Positions 26,345 to 34,981 are shown, numbered from the stretch's first letter. The stretch is DNA of 38,025 nucleotides from Legionellales bacterium (GCA_002722435.1 PBLX01000002.1:1-38025), one strand, 5' to 3'. Notes: generated by a model not told the origin, from the letters alone. A program made the numbers and translations.

Positions 26345-26649
26345 TACATTTTAGGTTTGAAACAAACGGATATATAAAAATTAAACGGGAGGAGATTAGT
26401 CCAACTGAAATAAAACTAGAGTTTTATGGTAAAGATTATAACAAAAGACCAACAGATCATATTCTTATAAACGCTATAAAATATAAAGGACTTATATTGC
26501 CTGAACTATTTGAATATAGTACAATGACGACCGATAACGCTGAGTATGCATACCTTACGAATGTAAACTATATAAGTTTTAACGGCACTTGGCATCTCAA
26601 GTTTACAGACGATGATGTTCGTGAAATACTTAAAAGGAAACTTACATGA
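26341..26649 (+). CDS. Unknown small phage protein (102 aa), possible paralogue of 25213 gene
   Basis: No known family. The beta-rich middle (EIKLEFYGKDY) and end (NYISFNGTWHLKF, then EILKRKL) match in spacing the YGK and NG...F...I boxes of the 169-residue protein upstream. ATGA overlaps join it to both the oxygenase before it and the radical SAM gene after it (4 nt each), which supports the start. Its function is unknown; a shared partner role with its relative is inferred from position. Confidence 0.6.
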   Translation: MIHFRFETNGYIKIKREEISPTEIKLEFYGKDYNKRPTDHILINAIKYKGLILPELFEYSTMTTDNAEYAYLTNVNYISFNGTWHLKFTDDDVREILKRKLT

Positions 26650-28022
26650 GCGAAGGCAATCCAAATAATCATTTGGAAGCGGTGCTACAAAATACACTCC
26701 CCCCTAATGACTTTAGACGCGAACATTTAGATACTCGCAGTGCAAGTTTTTGTGGAGCAAAGTGGTACAATGCAACTATATGGTTAGGCAGTGGTATGAC
26801 TACAAGTTGTCATCATCCGTTACCTCATAAGATAGATTTGGATGCTATTAAAAATAATCCAAAAGCACTGCACAATACTCCTGAAAAAAAACAACAGAGG
26901 TGCCAGATGCAACAGGGCGAACGTCCAAAGGGTTGTGAATACTGTTGGAAAATAGAAGACATGGGCCCAGAACATGTCAGTGACCGTGTATACAAAAGTT
27001 GGATATATACTAATGAGGAACTTACAGATGCATTTACAAAAGATTACAACGAAGATTTTGACCTTAGAAGTTTGGAAATCGCCTTTGACAGAACATGTAA
27101 TTTTGCTTGCAGTTATTGCAATCCTGCGTTTTCAAGCACCTGGGTAAAAGATCTTAAACAAAAAGGCGCATATCAAGATCTAATAAGTGATGGACGTAAT
27201 CATTTTACGCATCCACACGATAGCAGCCAATTGTTTAAATACGGAGAACATAATCCATATGTAGAAGCATTTTTCAAATGGTGGGAAACAGACTTACATA
27301 AAACACTTAGGCAGTTGCGTGTAACTGGCGGTGAACCGTTAATGAGTGCTGAGCTATGGAAACTAATAGAATGGTTTGAAAAGAACGGAGATAAATCTCA
27401 AACTAGTCTTGCAATAAACAGCAACCTAGTAGCAAAGAAAGAACTTATTGAGCGTCTTGTAAATGTAAAAGAACACTTACCTAGTCTAGGAGTTTATACA
27501 AGTGCAGAAGCAGTGGACATACCTGCTGAATATATAAGAGATGGTATGGTGTTTAGTCAGTGGTGGGATAATGTGCAACGATTACACGAAGCAGACATTG
27601 ATACACACTGTATGATGACTATAAATGCACTATGTTTAGAAACATTACCTGACCTTGTACAACGCATCATGCAAAAGAGAAAAGAGTACGGAGGCAACAG
27701 ATTTTGTGTAATGAGTTTTAATATTCTACGTTTTCCTAGTTTCCAAAGTGCTTTAGTATTACCAGATAGCATTAAACTAAAACATGTAGAAAAACTTAAA
27801 CAACTACGCAACGCAGGACTAGACTTTCACGAGTTTGAACTAGGACAGTTAGATAGATTGATAGAATACTTACAGGTAGTAGATAAACCACACAGTGAAG
27901 GCTTTGACATGCCACGCTTACACAACGACTTTAAACAGTTTTACACACAGTATGATATAAGAAGAAATAAAAACTTTGCAACAACATTTCCAGAACTAGA
28001 AGAATGGTATGAAAGTATATGA
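26646..28022 (+). CDS. Twitch-domain radical SAM protein 2 (458 aa)
   Basis: Radical SAM core with CNFACSYC (C151, C155, C158) and GGEP at 228-231. N-terminal auxiliary cysteines at 36, 55, 86, 97 and 100 (SFCGAKW, SCHHP, GCEYCW). The pattern NPKALHNTPEKK is nearly the same as NPSALHNTAHKK in radical SAM 1, so the two are recent relatives (subtype A). The C-terminal tail DIRRNKNFATTFPEL is shared across the array. Starts ATG 26646 with an ATGA overlap and ends in an ATGA overlap with the next gene. Substrate unknown. Confidence 0.85.
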   Translation: MSEGNPNNHLEAVLQNTLPPNDFRREHLDTRSASFCGAKWYNATIWLGSGMTTSCHHPLPHKIDLDAIKNNPKALHNTPEKKQQRCQMQQGERPKGCEYCWKIEDMGPEHVSDRVYKSWIYTNEELTDAFTKDYNEDFDLRSLEIAFDRTCNFACSYCNPAFSSTWVKDLKQKGAYQDLISDGRNHFTHPHDSSQLFKYGEHNPYVEAFFKWWETDLHKTLRQLRVTGGEPLMSAELWKLIEWFEKNGDKSQTSLAINSNLVAKKELIERLVNVKEHLPSLGVYTSAEAVDIPAEYIRDGMVFSQWWDNVQRLHEADIDTHCMMTINALCLETLPDLVQRIMQKRKEYGGNRFCVMSFNILRFPSFQSALVLPDSIKLKHVEKLKQLRNAGLDFHEFELGQLDRLIEYLQVVDKPHSEGFDMPRLHNDFKQFYTQYDIRRNKNFATTFPELEEWYESI

Positions 28023-29290
28023 AACAGGATTTAGATTATTATTTTCCTATACAAACACAGACTGCATGCACTAGTAAATGGGGTTGGAGTACAATATGGT
28101 TAAACAAAGGCACTACTAGTAGTTGTCATAGATGTCATGAGTTTAATATTCCATTAGACGATTTTGCAAGTTTTCATAATGTGCCAAGAAAAATTAAGAA
28201 TAGACAGGACATGCTACAGGGCATCTGGCCAGGTGATGGATGTGAATACTGTAGAGATATAGAACAAGCAGGCGGCTTTAGTGATCGCATGCACAACAAT
28301 GATATTCCTGGAATGTCACCTTTAGAGCTCAAGCAAAATCCTACAGAAGTATATGTAACACCTACTACACTAGAAGTATTTGCAGAAAATACCTGCAATT
28401 TTAAATGTGTTTATTGTAATTGGACATTAAGCAGTAGGATAGAACAGGAAGACAAGCAATTTGGATCTGAAATATTTCCGCCTAGTGGGCAGTTGAAACG
28501 CCAGAGCCCAGATGATGCTATATTATCCAAAGAAAAAACAAAAGATTTATACGAACAATTTTTCCAGTGGCTAGAGGACAATGTGCAAAAACTGGTTAGG
28601 CTGCATTTGTTGGGAGGCGAAACTTTTCTACATCATGATCTAATGAATCGCACAATAGATTTACTGGAACGCAAACCCAGCACTGGTTTACAGTTGTGTA
28701 TTTTTAGCAACTTTAATCCGCCAGACAAATATTTTAAATTGTATATAGACAAAATAAAATACTTGTGGCAACAGGGAAATATAGGCAGATTCGATCTAAC
28801 TGCAAGTATAGACTGTTGGGGACCACAGGCTGAGTATGTTCGCTTCGGATTAGACTGCAAAAAGTTCGAAGAAAATTTTGCATTTGCAGCAGAGCAACCT
28901 GAAGATTTTTTATGGCTTAATGTTAACCAAACAGTAAGCAGTTTTACAATGAAGACAATGCCTGATTTAATTAACATGTTTAACAAATACAACAAGCACA
29001 GACACATTGGACACTACGCTATGTTGGTAGATGGGTTTAGTTTTATGCGTCCAGAAGTATTTGCTTATGAGACATGGGAACAAACTTGGAGCAAAATATA
29101 CAGTAGTATGCGCAGTGAATCCATTGATGATCAACAAGCAATAAAAATAATGAGCGGGTTACAAAGTGTAATGCGAAAAACTACAGAACACAACCATAAA
29201 CAAATAGAAAAATTATACAAATATTATGATGAAATAGATAGAAGGCGTAACACACATTGGCGTGATTTATGGCCAGAGCTAGTGATATGA
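28019..29290 (+). CDS. Twitch-domain radical SAM protein 3 (423 aa)
   Basis: Subtype A member with C126, C130 and C133 (CNFKCVYC) and N-terminal auxiliary cysteines 17, 36, 39, 75 and 78 (ACTSKW, SCHRCH, GCEYC). The SAM-binding GGEP motif is changed to GGET (199-202), a conservative loop change seen in some radical SAM enzymes. The C-terminal tail is DRRRNTHWRDLWPEL. It starts ATG 28019 in an ATGA overlap, and the next gene starts within its stop region. Retention of all cluster cysteines argues that it is active. Confidence 0.83.
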   Translation: MKQDLDYYFPIQTQTACTSKWGWSTIWLNKGTTSSCHRCHEFNIPLDDFASFHNVPRKIKNRQDMLQGIWPGDGCEYCRDIEQAGGFSDRMHNNDIPGMSPLELKQNPTEVYVTPTTLEVFAENTCNFKCVYCNWTLSSRIEQEDKQFGSEIFPPSGQLKRQSPDDAILSKEKTKDLYEQFFQWLEDNVQKLVRLHLLGGETFLHHDLMNRTIDLLERKPSTGLQLCIFSNFNPPDKYFKLYIDKIKYLWQQGNIGRFDLTASIDCWGPQAEYVRFGLDCKKFEENFAFAAEQPEDFLWLNVNQTVSSFTMKTMPDLINMFNKYNKHRHIGHYAMLVDGFSFMRPEVFAYETWEQTWSKIYSSMRSESIDDQQAIKIMSGLQSVMRKTTEHNHKQIEKLYKYYDEIDRRRNTHWRDLWPELVI

Positions 29291-30600
29291 CAGACAGTCT
29301 AGACAATTATTATAAAAATTACGATTATCATACTCGTAAACCTGTGTATATAGATGTAAAAGATTTGACAGACACACAGCGAGATAGATTACTCACAAGC
29401 AAAAGTTTTTGTATTCTACCCTGGGTACACTTGCATGCATTTCCTACAGGGGAAGCGTATCCCTGTTGTTTAGCACGAATGGATCAACCCTTGGGCACAC
29501 TCAGAGAAAGCACAATGCAGGAAATATGGAACAGTGATGATCTTAAACAGATGCGTGTAAATATGATGCAGGATAAACACTGTAGTCAGTGTACAAAATG
29601 TTATGAACAGGAAACAAATGGTTTTGTCAGCATGCGTTACAGTGCAAACAAAAACCATGGACATAACATTCATAGAGTAGATGATACACAAGCAGATGGA
29701 CACTACGAAGAATTTAAACTTACATACTATGATATACGTTTTAGTAACTTGTGTAATTTAAGTTGTAGAACCTGTGGAGATATTTTTAGTAGTAACTGGG
29801 TAAAGGAAGCCAAGAAATATGGATGGCTCAAGCAGGATAGTCCTAATGTAAGTTATGCTGGTCGTTATGAAATGGATATGTGGGAACAACTACAACCTCA
29901 TTTAGATAGTATTGAAAACGTATATTTTGCTGGGGGCGAACCTTTAATGATGAAGGAACACTACAATCTACTCAACGCATTAATTGAACGTGGTAGAACA
30001 GATGTGCGTCTTAACTACAACACAAACTTTACAGAACTAGTTTTTAAAAAGCAGGATGTGCTGGAACTGTGGAATAAATTTGACGTTGTTAGTATTGGTG
30101 CTAGTTTGGATGCAAATTATGACAGAGGCGAACTTATGCGTAAAGGCACAGACTGGAACAAAGTTGTAGAGAATCGTAAACGCATGCTTGAAGTATGTCC
30201 AACAGTGGATTTTTATATAAGTGCTACCCTAAGTGTAATGAACGCTTACAACATAGTTGATTTTCATAAAGAATGGACTGAACTAGGACTTATTAAAGCA
30301 CAGGACTTTAATGTAAATATACTTCAGGATCCTGTACGTTTTAGAATGGATATACTACCACAGGATATGAAACAGGAACTTACTGAACTATATAACAAAC
30401 ATATAGAATGGCTTGAACCTCAGGATCATTTAACTAGAGCAACAAATGGTTTCCGCAGTGCTATAACATATATGAATAGCACAGATAATAGTAATTTAAT
30501 AGAAGAGTTTGTTAAACGCACAGACGAAATGGATCGTTTTCGTAACGAAGGATTCTTTGCAGTGTTTCCAGAACTTGAAAGGTTGCGTAGTCATGCCTAA
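29287..30600 (+). CDS. Twitch-domain radical SAM protein 4 (437 aa)
   Basis: Radical SAM core with C156, C160 and C163 (CNLSCRTC) and GGEP at 216-219. N-terminal auxiliary set C42, C60, C61, C99, C102 and C105 in FCILPWVHLHAFP, YPCC and CSQCTKC. This C-x-x-P-W ... P-C-C layout differs from genes 1-3 and defines subtype B, resembling SPASM/twitch-type auxiliary motifs placed at the N-terminus. The tail DRFRNEGFFAVFPEL is kept. I chose ATG 29287 (ATGA overlap) over ATG 29269, which would add six residues and a longer overlap. Confidence 0.83.
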   Translation: MTDSLDNYYKNYDYHTRKPVYIDVKDLTDTQRDRLLTSKSFCILPWVHLHAFPTGEAYPCCLARMDQPLGTLRESTMQEIWNSDDLKQMRVNMMQDKHCSQCTKCYEQETNGFVSMRYSANKNHGHNIHRVDDTQADGHYEEFKLTYYDIRFSNLCNLSCRTCGDIFSSNWVKEAKKYGWLKQDSPNVSYAGRYEMDMWEQLQPHLDSIENVYFAGGEPLMMKEHYNLLNALIERGRTDVRLNYNTNFTELVFKKQDVLELWNKFDVVSIGASLDANYDRGELMRKGTDWNKVVENRKRMLEVCPTVDFYISATLSVMNAYNIVDFHKEWTELGLIKAQDFNVNILQDPVRFRMDILPQDMKQELTELYNKHIEWLEPQDHLTRATNGFRSAITYMNSTDNSNLIEEFVKRTDEMDRFRNEGFFAVFPELERLRSHA

Positions 30601-31762
30601 ATGCATACTACCATGGATTAGTATAGAGGCAACTCCCATGGGCACTACTAGGCCATGTTGTTTGTATACAGACGAAATACCGGATATCGATCTGAAAATA
30701 CACACACTAGAGGATGCATTTAACAGTAAAACTATGCGCGACTTGCGTCGTAGTTTCCGTAGGGGAGAAAAGCCTAACGGATGCCGTAACTGTTGGCGTG
30801 AGGAGACTGCTGGGAAAAAAAGCAAACGTGAATATATGTTGGAAAAGTTTAAGAACTTGGATGTGGATTATAAAAATAATGAGGGTAAAGAACTTGTATT
30901 CCTGGATCTTAAATTAGGAAACATTTGTAATTTAAAATGTAGAATATGCGGTTCATGGAGTAGCAGTAAATGGGCAAAAGAGGAACTGGATTACAGTAAC
31001 GATCCTAATAATCATATTGCAAGAACCTGGTTACGGGCAGGACAATGGCCAAGAGAAAGCGAACATTTTTGGACACAATTGGATACAATACTGCCGCAAG
31101 TAAAGTACTTTGAATTTACAGGCGGAGAACCCTGGATGATCAAAGAACATTTTACATTACTACAACGTGCAGTTGATAGCGGACTTGCTAAAGATATAGA
31201 CATACACTACAATACAAATACTACACAATATCCAAAAGATCCTACAATATGGCAACATTTCAAACATGTGCAAATAGCATTTAGTGTGGACAACACACTT
31301 GAACGATTCGAATATGAACGATACGGAGCAAAATGGAAACAGAGTAATAGTAACATCAACAAAGTGCATGAACTTAGAAGTCAGGGATATCCTATTACTA
31401 CTCAATTATGCACAACCTGGAATATTCAGAACATATATTATATAGATGAAATACTTGTGTGGGCAGATACAATGAACTTTAATAGCATACATTTTAATCT
31501 TATGCACGATCCATGGGAGTTTAGTTTAAGCAGGACACCGCAGAGTGCTATTGCGCCAGTAATGTTATATCTGCAAAAAATGCAAGTAAAACATAAAAAA
31601 TATGCACAGGACATAAAAAGTCTTAAACAAATTGTTATGAATAGCAAGCAGAAAGACGCAGAGGATCTACACAAAAAATTACGAAGAACAGATCTTTATC
31701 GTAATCAAAATTTTGCGCATAGTCACAAAAAGATAGCAGAAGTATTACACTATGAACTCTAA
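30593..31762 (+). CDS. Twitch-domain radical SAM protein 5 (389 aa)
   Basis: Subtype B. The protein begins directly with MPKCILPWIS, so the first auxiliary cysteine is C4; further auxiliary cysteines are C22, C23, C64 and C67. The core has C112, C116 and C119 (CNLKCRIC) and GGEP at 177-180. The shortest of the array. I chose ATG 30593, which aligns CILPW with the same point in its neighbours; an upstream in-frame start at 30509 would only add sequence inside the previous gene. The tail motif is reduced to DLYRNQNFAHSH. Confidence 0.82.
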   Translation: MPKCILPWISIEATPMGTTRPCCLYTDEIPDIDLKIHTLEDAFNSKTMRDLRRSFRRGEKPNGCRNCWREETAGKKSKREYMLEKFKNLDVDYKNNEGKELVFLDLKLGNICNLKCRICGSWSSSKWAKEELDYSNDPNNHIARTWLRAGQWPRESEHFWTQLDTILPQVKYFEFTGGEPWMIKEHFTLLQRAVDSGLAKDIDIHYNTNTTQYPKDPTIWQHFKHVQIAFSVDNTLERFEYERYGAKWKQSNSNINKVHELRSQGYPITTQLCTTWNIQNIYYIDEILVWADTMNFNSIHFNLMHDPWEFSLSRTPQSAIAPVMLYLQKMQVKHKKYAQDIKSLKQIVMNSKQKDAEDLHKKLRRTDLYRNQNFAHSHKKIAEVLHYEL

Positions 31763-33032
31763 GCCTGAAAATTTGTGTATGGCTCCCTGGACTCATACAT
31801 ATTTGTCGCCACAAACAGAACGCCGTTTGTGTTGTGCTAGTCGTGAACCTGCACAAAACTTTAAACAATATATTGATACAGAAGAAGGCACAAACGAATA
31901 CAAACCGCAAACTTTAGAACAATACTGGAACAGTGAACGTATAAGACGTGTAAGAATGCAAATGCTTGCTAATGAAGTACCGCCAGAGTGTGAAGTATGT
32001 GATAAAAAACTGCTTAATCAGGATGTATACAGAGATTATTTTAATCATTTGTTTGCACACAAATGGGAAGATGTTGTTTTAAACACAGACTGGGACGGAT
32101 ACACAACAATGCAACCCATAAGTTGGGACTATCGTTTTAGCAACTTATGTAACTTTAAATGTCGTATGTGCGGTCCTATGCTTAGTAGTGCGTGGGAAAC
32201 TGAAGCACGCAAGCAAAATAAAATAGAGCCCTGGATGGAAAAGTCTGTAAAGAAACAAATACAAAAATTTCAACAGGACTTTGTTGAACAAGAGTTTGCA
32301 ACTGCAGTTGAAGAACATCGTATTGAAGAAGTATACTGGGTAGGCGGCGAGCCACTTATGTACGAGCAACACTGGCAATACATGCAACGAATTATAGAAC
32401 TAGGTGATGGGCCTGGCCTTTATGCAAGGTATAACACTAATCTAAGCCGTATAGATTACAAGGGTGTTAATCTATATACGGATATACTGTCAAAAATTCG
32501 TGATTGGCAGATATGTGCAAGTATAGATGGTACCGGTGCAGTAGGTGAATATATACGCACAGGACTAAACTATAAAGAATGGTTACAGTATTTTGCCATG
32601 GGCACAAAGATTGCTCGCAGTGATAGACGTAAAATGCGTATTGACTTTACACTTACGTTACCAGGATTATTTGAAATAGTAAACATATGTAGACTAGCAA
32701 GAGATTTCAATGTAGACATACTTGCCAAAGTAGTATTTGCATTTACTCCTGATATTGCAATGTCGCCGTTATTCCTTCCAAAGCATATACTACACGCATA
32801 TATTGATGAGTTATTATTGACTGATTATGTTGATAATCGTACAATAAGAGAAATGCTACAAAATCTTAAACAGCGTCCTACGTTTGAGGAAGAATTCCCG
32901 GACGAATATGCTAAAGGTAGGATTAAAGGCAAGTGGCGTATGCAAGCCTTGGATAAGTTGCGAGGCGGAATGCAGTTCAGGGACACATTAAAAACAATAC
33001 AAGCAAGAGAGTTTTGGGATGAAATCTGTTAA
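31752..33032 (+). CDS. Twitch-domain radical SAM protein 6 (426 aa)
   Basis: Subtype B member: N-terminal auxiliary cysteines C9, C27, C28, C80 and C83 (LCMAPWTHTY, RLCCAS, ECEVC), core C133, C137 and C140 (CNFKCRMC), and GGEP at 198-201. A long Lys/Gln-rich helix (about 155-190) follows the core cysteines. It lacks the shared D-R-x-R...F-P-E-L tail, ending instead with REFWDEIC. Start ATG 31752 overlaps the previous stop. Last of the consecutive run; followed by an unknown gene that it overlaps by 14 nt. Confidence 0.83.
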   Translation: MNSKPENLCMAPWTHTYLSPQTERRLCCASREPAQNFKQYIDTEEGTNEYKPQTLEQYWNSERIRRVRMQMLANEVPPECEVCDKKLLNQDVYRDYFNHLFAHKWEDVVLNTDWDGYTTMQPISWDYRFSNLCNFKCRMCGPMLSSAWETEARKQNKIEPWMEKSVKKQIQKFQQDFVEQEFATAVEEHRIEEVYWVGGEPLMYEQHWQYMQRIIELGDGPGLYARYNTNLSRIDYKGVNLYTDILSKIRDWQICASIDGTGAVGEYIRTGLNYKEWLQYFAMGTKIARSDRRKMRIDFTLTLPGLFEIVNICRLARDFNVDILAKVVFAFTPDIAMSPLFLPKHILHAYIDELLLTDYVDNRTIREMLQNLKQRPTFEEEFPDEYAKGRIKGKWRMQALDKLRGGMQFRDTLKTIQAREFWDEIC

Positions 33033-34104
33033 AATAGTATTACGTAATTACAAAACTGGTGCAACACGAGATTATAATATAATTCCGCACGACACTGCTA
33101 TTTCACATGACTGGATAGCAGCACTGGAACAGGATGTGCTGCAAAAAAATTTGCACTTGGATAAAAATTTTTGCTTTCATGGTTTTCCAAATACACAACG
33201 AAATCTCAAATTTTTGTGTAATGAACTTAATAGACACGTTTATACAATTAATCAGAGCGATCTAGATTACACAATAGAAGAATGGTTTGCACCAGATGTA
33301 GTGCGTTTTGGTTCTGAATATCCTGTAGGAAGATTAACAGATAATCCTGTGTACAAAGGACTACAATTAAAACATGACGTAATGAATGTGTTACACAATC
33401 ACTTTGAAGTGCTGGAAGGCACTGTGGAAAATCCTAGCAAGTATATCAAGGACATGACTGTGCAAGTGCGTTACGCAGTAAGACAATTAAATTTAATATG
33501 TCATGAAATAGAAACACTAGTCATGAGTCAACGTAAAGCAGTACAGGATCCACACTGGGTACGACCCAGTCAAATTACGCAGTTTAATCGCACACCAAGG
33601 CATTTACTTACAGATGAACATAGACAGGGATTTATAGATAACTGTTATGATAGAGAACTTGGCGGTGTTTACATGCACTGGTGTCAGATAGGCAAGACCC
33701 TCATGGAAGTATATAGAGACGAAGGTGCACCAGAACTTACAGACACAGTGTGTGAAGCGATTACACATTTAAAATACTATAGTGGTGAGTTTGATGTTGA
33801 ATGGGGTAACGATGTTACATTTGCAAAGTCGCCCTGGCATCAAGCAGATGTTATTAATTTTAACATGTGGCTGGTTGAAAACAATTTCAATCCGTTTGAC
33901 ACCAGTTTAAGTAGCGGATATCTAAAACTTGGAGATGTTGATCTACTAAATAGTTTTGGAACTACAGATGCTCAGGAAATCTGGAAACAACTGGGCGATT
34001 ATCTAGATATTGTTCGTATAGAATGTGGCACTTACAGTGCTACATATGATTATCACTGGTCAGACTCTGATCATGAACAGAGACAACTCGAGAGTTTAAG
34101 ATGA
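33019..34104 (+). CDS. Unknown phage protein (361 aa)
   Basis: I do not recognise the family. No Cys cluster, Walker motif, DxD or signal peptide stands out. Visible blocks: SVKIVLRNYKTGATRDYNI (beta start), FCFHGFPNTQRNLKFLCNELN, RFGSEYPVGRLTDNPVYKGL, and the C-terminal SGYLKLGDVDLLNSFG. It follows the radical SAM run directly (14-nt overlap) and ends in an ATGA overlap with the kinase gene. Position suggests it serves the same pathway, perhaps as a substrate-binding or transferase-type protein; the sequence does not show which. Confidence 0.6.
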   Translation: MKSVKIVLRNYKTGATRDYNIIPHDTAISHDWIAALEQDVLQKNLHLDKNFCFHGFPNTQRNLKFLCNELNRHVYTINQSDLDYTIEEWFAPDVVRFGSEYPVGRLTDNPVYKGLQLKHDVMNVLHNHFEVLEGTVENPSKYIKDMTVQVRYAVRQLNLICHEIETLVMSQRKAVQDPHWVRPSQITQFNRTPRHLLTDEHRQGFIDNCYDRELGGVYMHWCQIGKTLMEVYRDEGAPELTDTVCEAITHLKYYSGEFDVEWGNDVTFAKSPWHQADVINFNMWLVENNFNPFDTSLSSGYLKLGDVDLLNSFGTTDAQEIWKQLGDYLDIVRIECGTYSATYDYHWSDSDHEQRQLESLR

Positions 34105-34526
34105 AAATACTAATATGCGGATTGCCTGGCAGTGGTAAAAGCACCCTGGCAGAACCTTTTGCTGAATTAATAGGAGGCGTTTGGCTTAACGCGGATTCTA
34201 TAAGAACGCAGTACAATGACTGGGACTTTAGTGCAAAGGGAAGACTACGACAAACATTACGCATGTGTCATTTAGCAGATGGTGTTGTTATGGCAGGTAA
34301 AATAGCAGTAGCAGATTTTGTTTGCCCTACTAACACAACCAGAGACTGGTTTGGTGCTGACTATACAATATGGATGGACACAGTAAAAAAGTGCGAATAT
34401 GAAGATACTAATAATATGTTTGAACCACTAACAGATTGTAACTATCATGTAGCACAGTGGTTCAACGACACACATGCACAATTATTGGAAATTGTAAAAA
34501 CTTATATGGAGAGGAACAATGTTTGA
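34101..34526 (+). CDS. APS-kinase-like P-loop kinase (141 aa)
   Basis: Small P-loop kinase: Walker A GLPGSGKST at residues 7-15, an NADSIR segment (30-35), FVCPTNTTRDWFGADYTIWMDT, then a CEYEDTNNMFE stretch, the same order as adenylylsulfate kinase (CysC). It is shorter than typical APS kinase (about 170-200 residues) and lacks an obvious DGDN motif, so a related kinase on another small hydroxyl substrate, such as a sugar, is possible. It overlaps the unknown 361-residue gene by 4 nt and the nucleotidyltransferase by 8 nt, suggesting the two act in sequence. Confidence 0.7.
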   Translation: MKILICGLPGSGKSTLAEPFAELIGGVWLNADSIRTQYNDWDFSAKGRLRQTLRMCHLADGVVMAGKIAVADFVCPTNTTRDWFGADYTIWMDTVKKCEYEDTNNMFEPLTDCNYHVAQWFNDTHAQLLEIVKTYMERNNV

Positions 34527-34893
34527 TTGGAAAAAACCCACTGTACAATTGCTTGGACGCTGGCAACCCTGGCACACAGGACATACTGCTCTATTTGAAC
34601 AAGCATTGCTAGAAACTGGACAAGTAGTTGTTATGGTGCGTGACATGCCACAAGACGAAGATAATCCTTTCGATTACGAAACAGTATGGCATAAAATAAG
34701 AGACAGTCTACAGGCTGCAGGACATATGTACACAGAGCAGTATATCATTATGCGTGTTCCAAACATAGTGGATATAAGTTATGGCAGAGAAGTTGGATAT
34801 ACGTTGACAGAACGCGATTTAGGTAGTACAATACATGAAGTTAGTAGCACAAAAATAAGAGACGAAATGAGATTGACTGGTGAATTGGATTAG
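34519..34893 (+). CDS. HxGH nucleotidyltransferase-like protein (124 aa)
   Basis: Cytidylyl/adenylyltransferase of the HIGH/HxGH Rossmann superfamily. The active-site motif is H19-T-G-H22 in GRWQPWHTGHT; the second motif is SSTKIR at 109-114. Matching proteins are common in marine T4-like phages. It could charge an alcohol-phosphate or nucleotide with NMP. ATG 34519 has a strong GGAGAGGA stretch upstream, so the start is firm. A pair with the kinase before it suggests phosphorylation followed by nucleotide activation, which is inference. Confidence 0.82.
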   Translation: MFDWKKPTVQLLGRWQPWHTGHTALFEQALLETGQVVVMVRDMPQDEDNPFDYETVWHKIRDSLQAAGHMYTEQYIIMRVPNIVDISYGREVGYTLTERDLGSTIHEVSSTKIRDEMRLTGELD

Positions 34894-34915
34894 AAATATT
34901 ATACAAAAAATTAAA

Positions 34916-34981
34916 ATGGAAATCCGTTATCGTAAACGCTTAAAAGAATTACGCAAGAGAGATCCTTTTATATACAAATGA
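34916..34981 (+). CDS. 21-residue basic peptide ORF
   Basis: ATG 34916 to TGA 34979-34981 encodes MEIRYRKRLKELRKRDPFIYK (21 residues; 9 Lys/Arg). Its stop overlaps the next start as ATGA, the same arrangement used by most genes here, and it fills an otherwise 84-nt gap. That and the biased content support a real small gene. It may be a leader peptide, an RNA-binding peptide or a coupling ORF; no function is provable. Confidence 0.5.
   Translation: MEIRYRKRLKELRKRDPFIYK

Noticed and set aside
30509..30592. Longer start for radical SAM 5
   Set aside because: The extra 28 residues overlap the previous gene, and the next ATG at 30593 aligns with the other subtype B proteins at the first auxiliary cysteine.
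22418..33032. QueE/queuosine-type DNA modification genes
   Set aside because: No QueE-, QueD- or QueC-like proteins accompany the radical SAM genes, and the twitch proteins at 389-458 residues are much longer than QueE (about 200-240).
34101..34893. Complete sulfate-activation (PAPS) pathway
   Set aside because: The kinase resembles APS kinase but the neighbour is a 124-residue HxGH transferase, far too small for ATP sulfurylase, and no sulfotransferase is visible.
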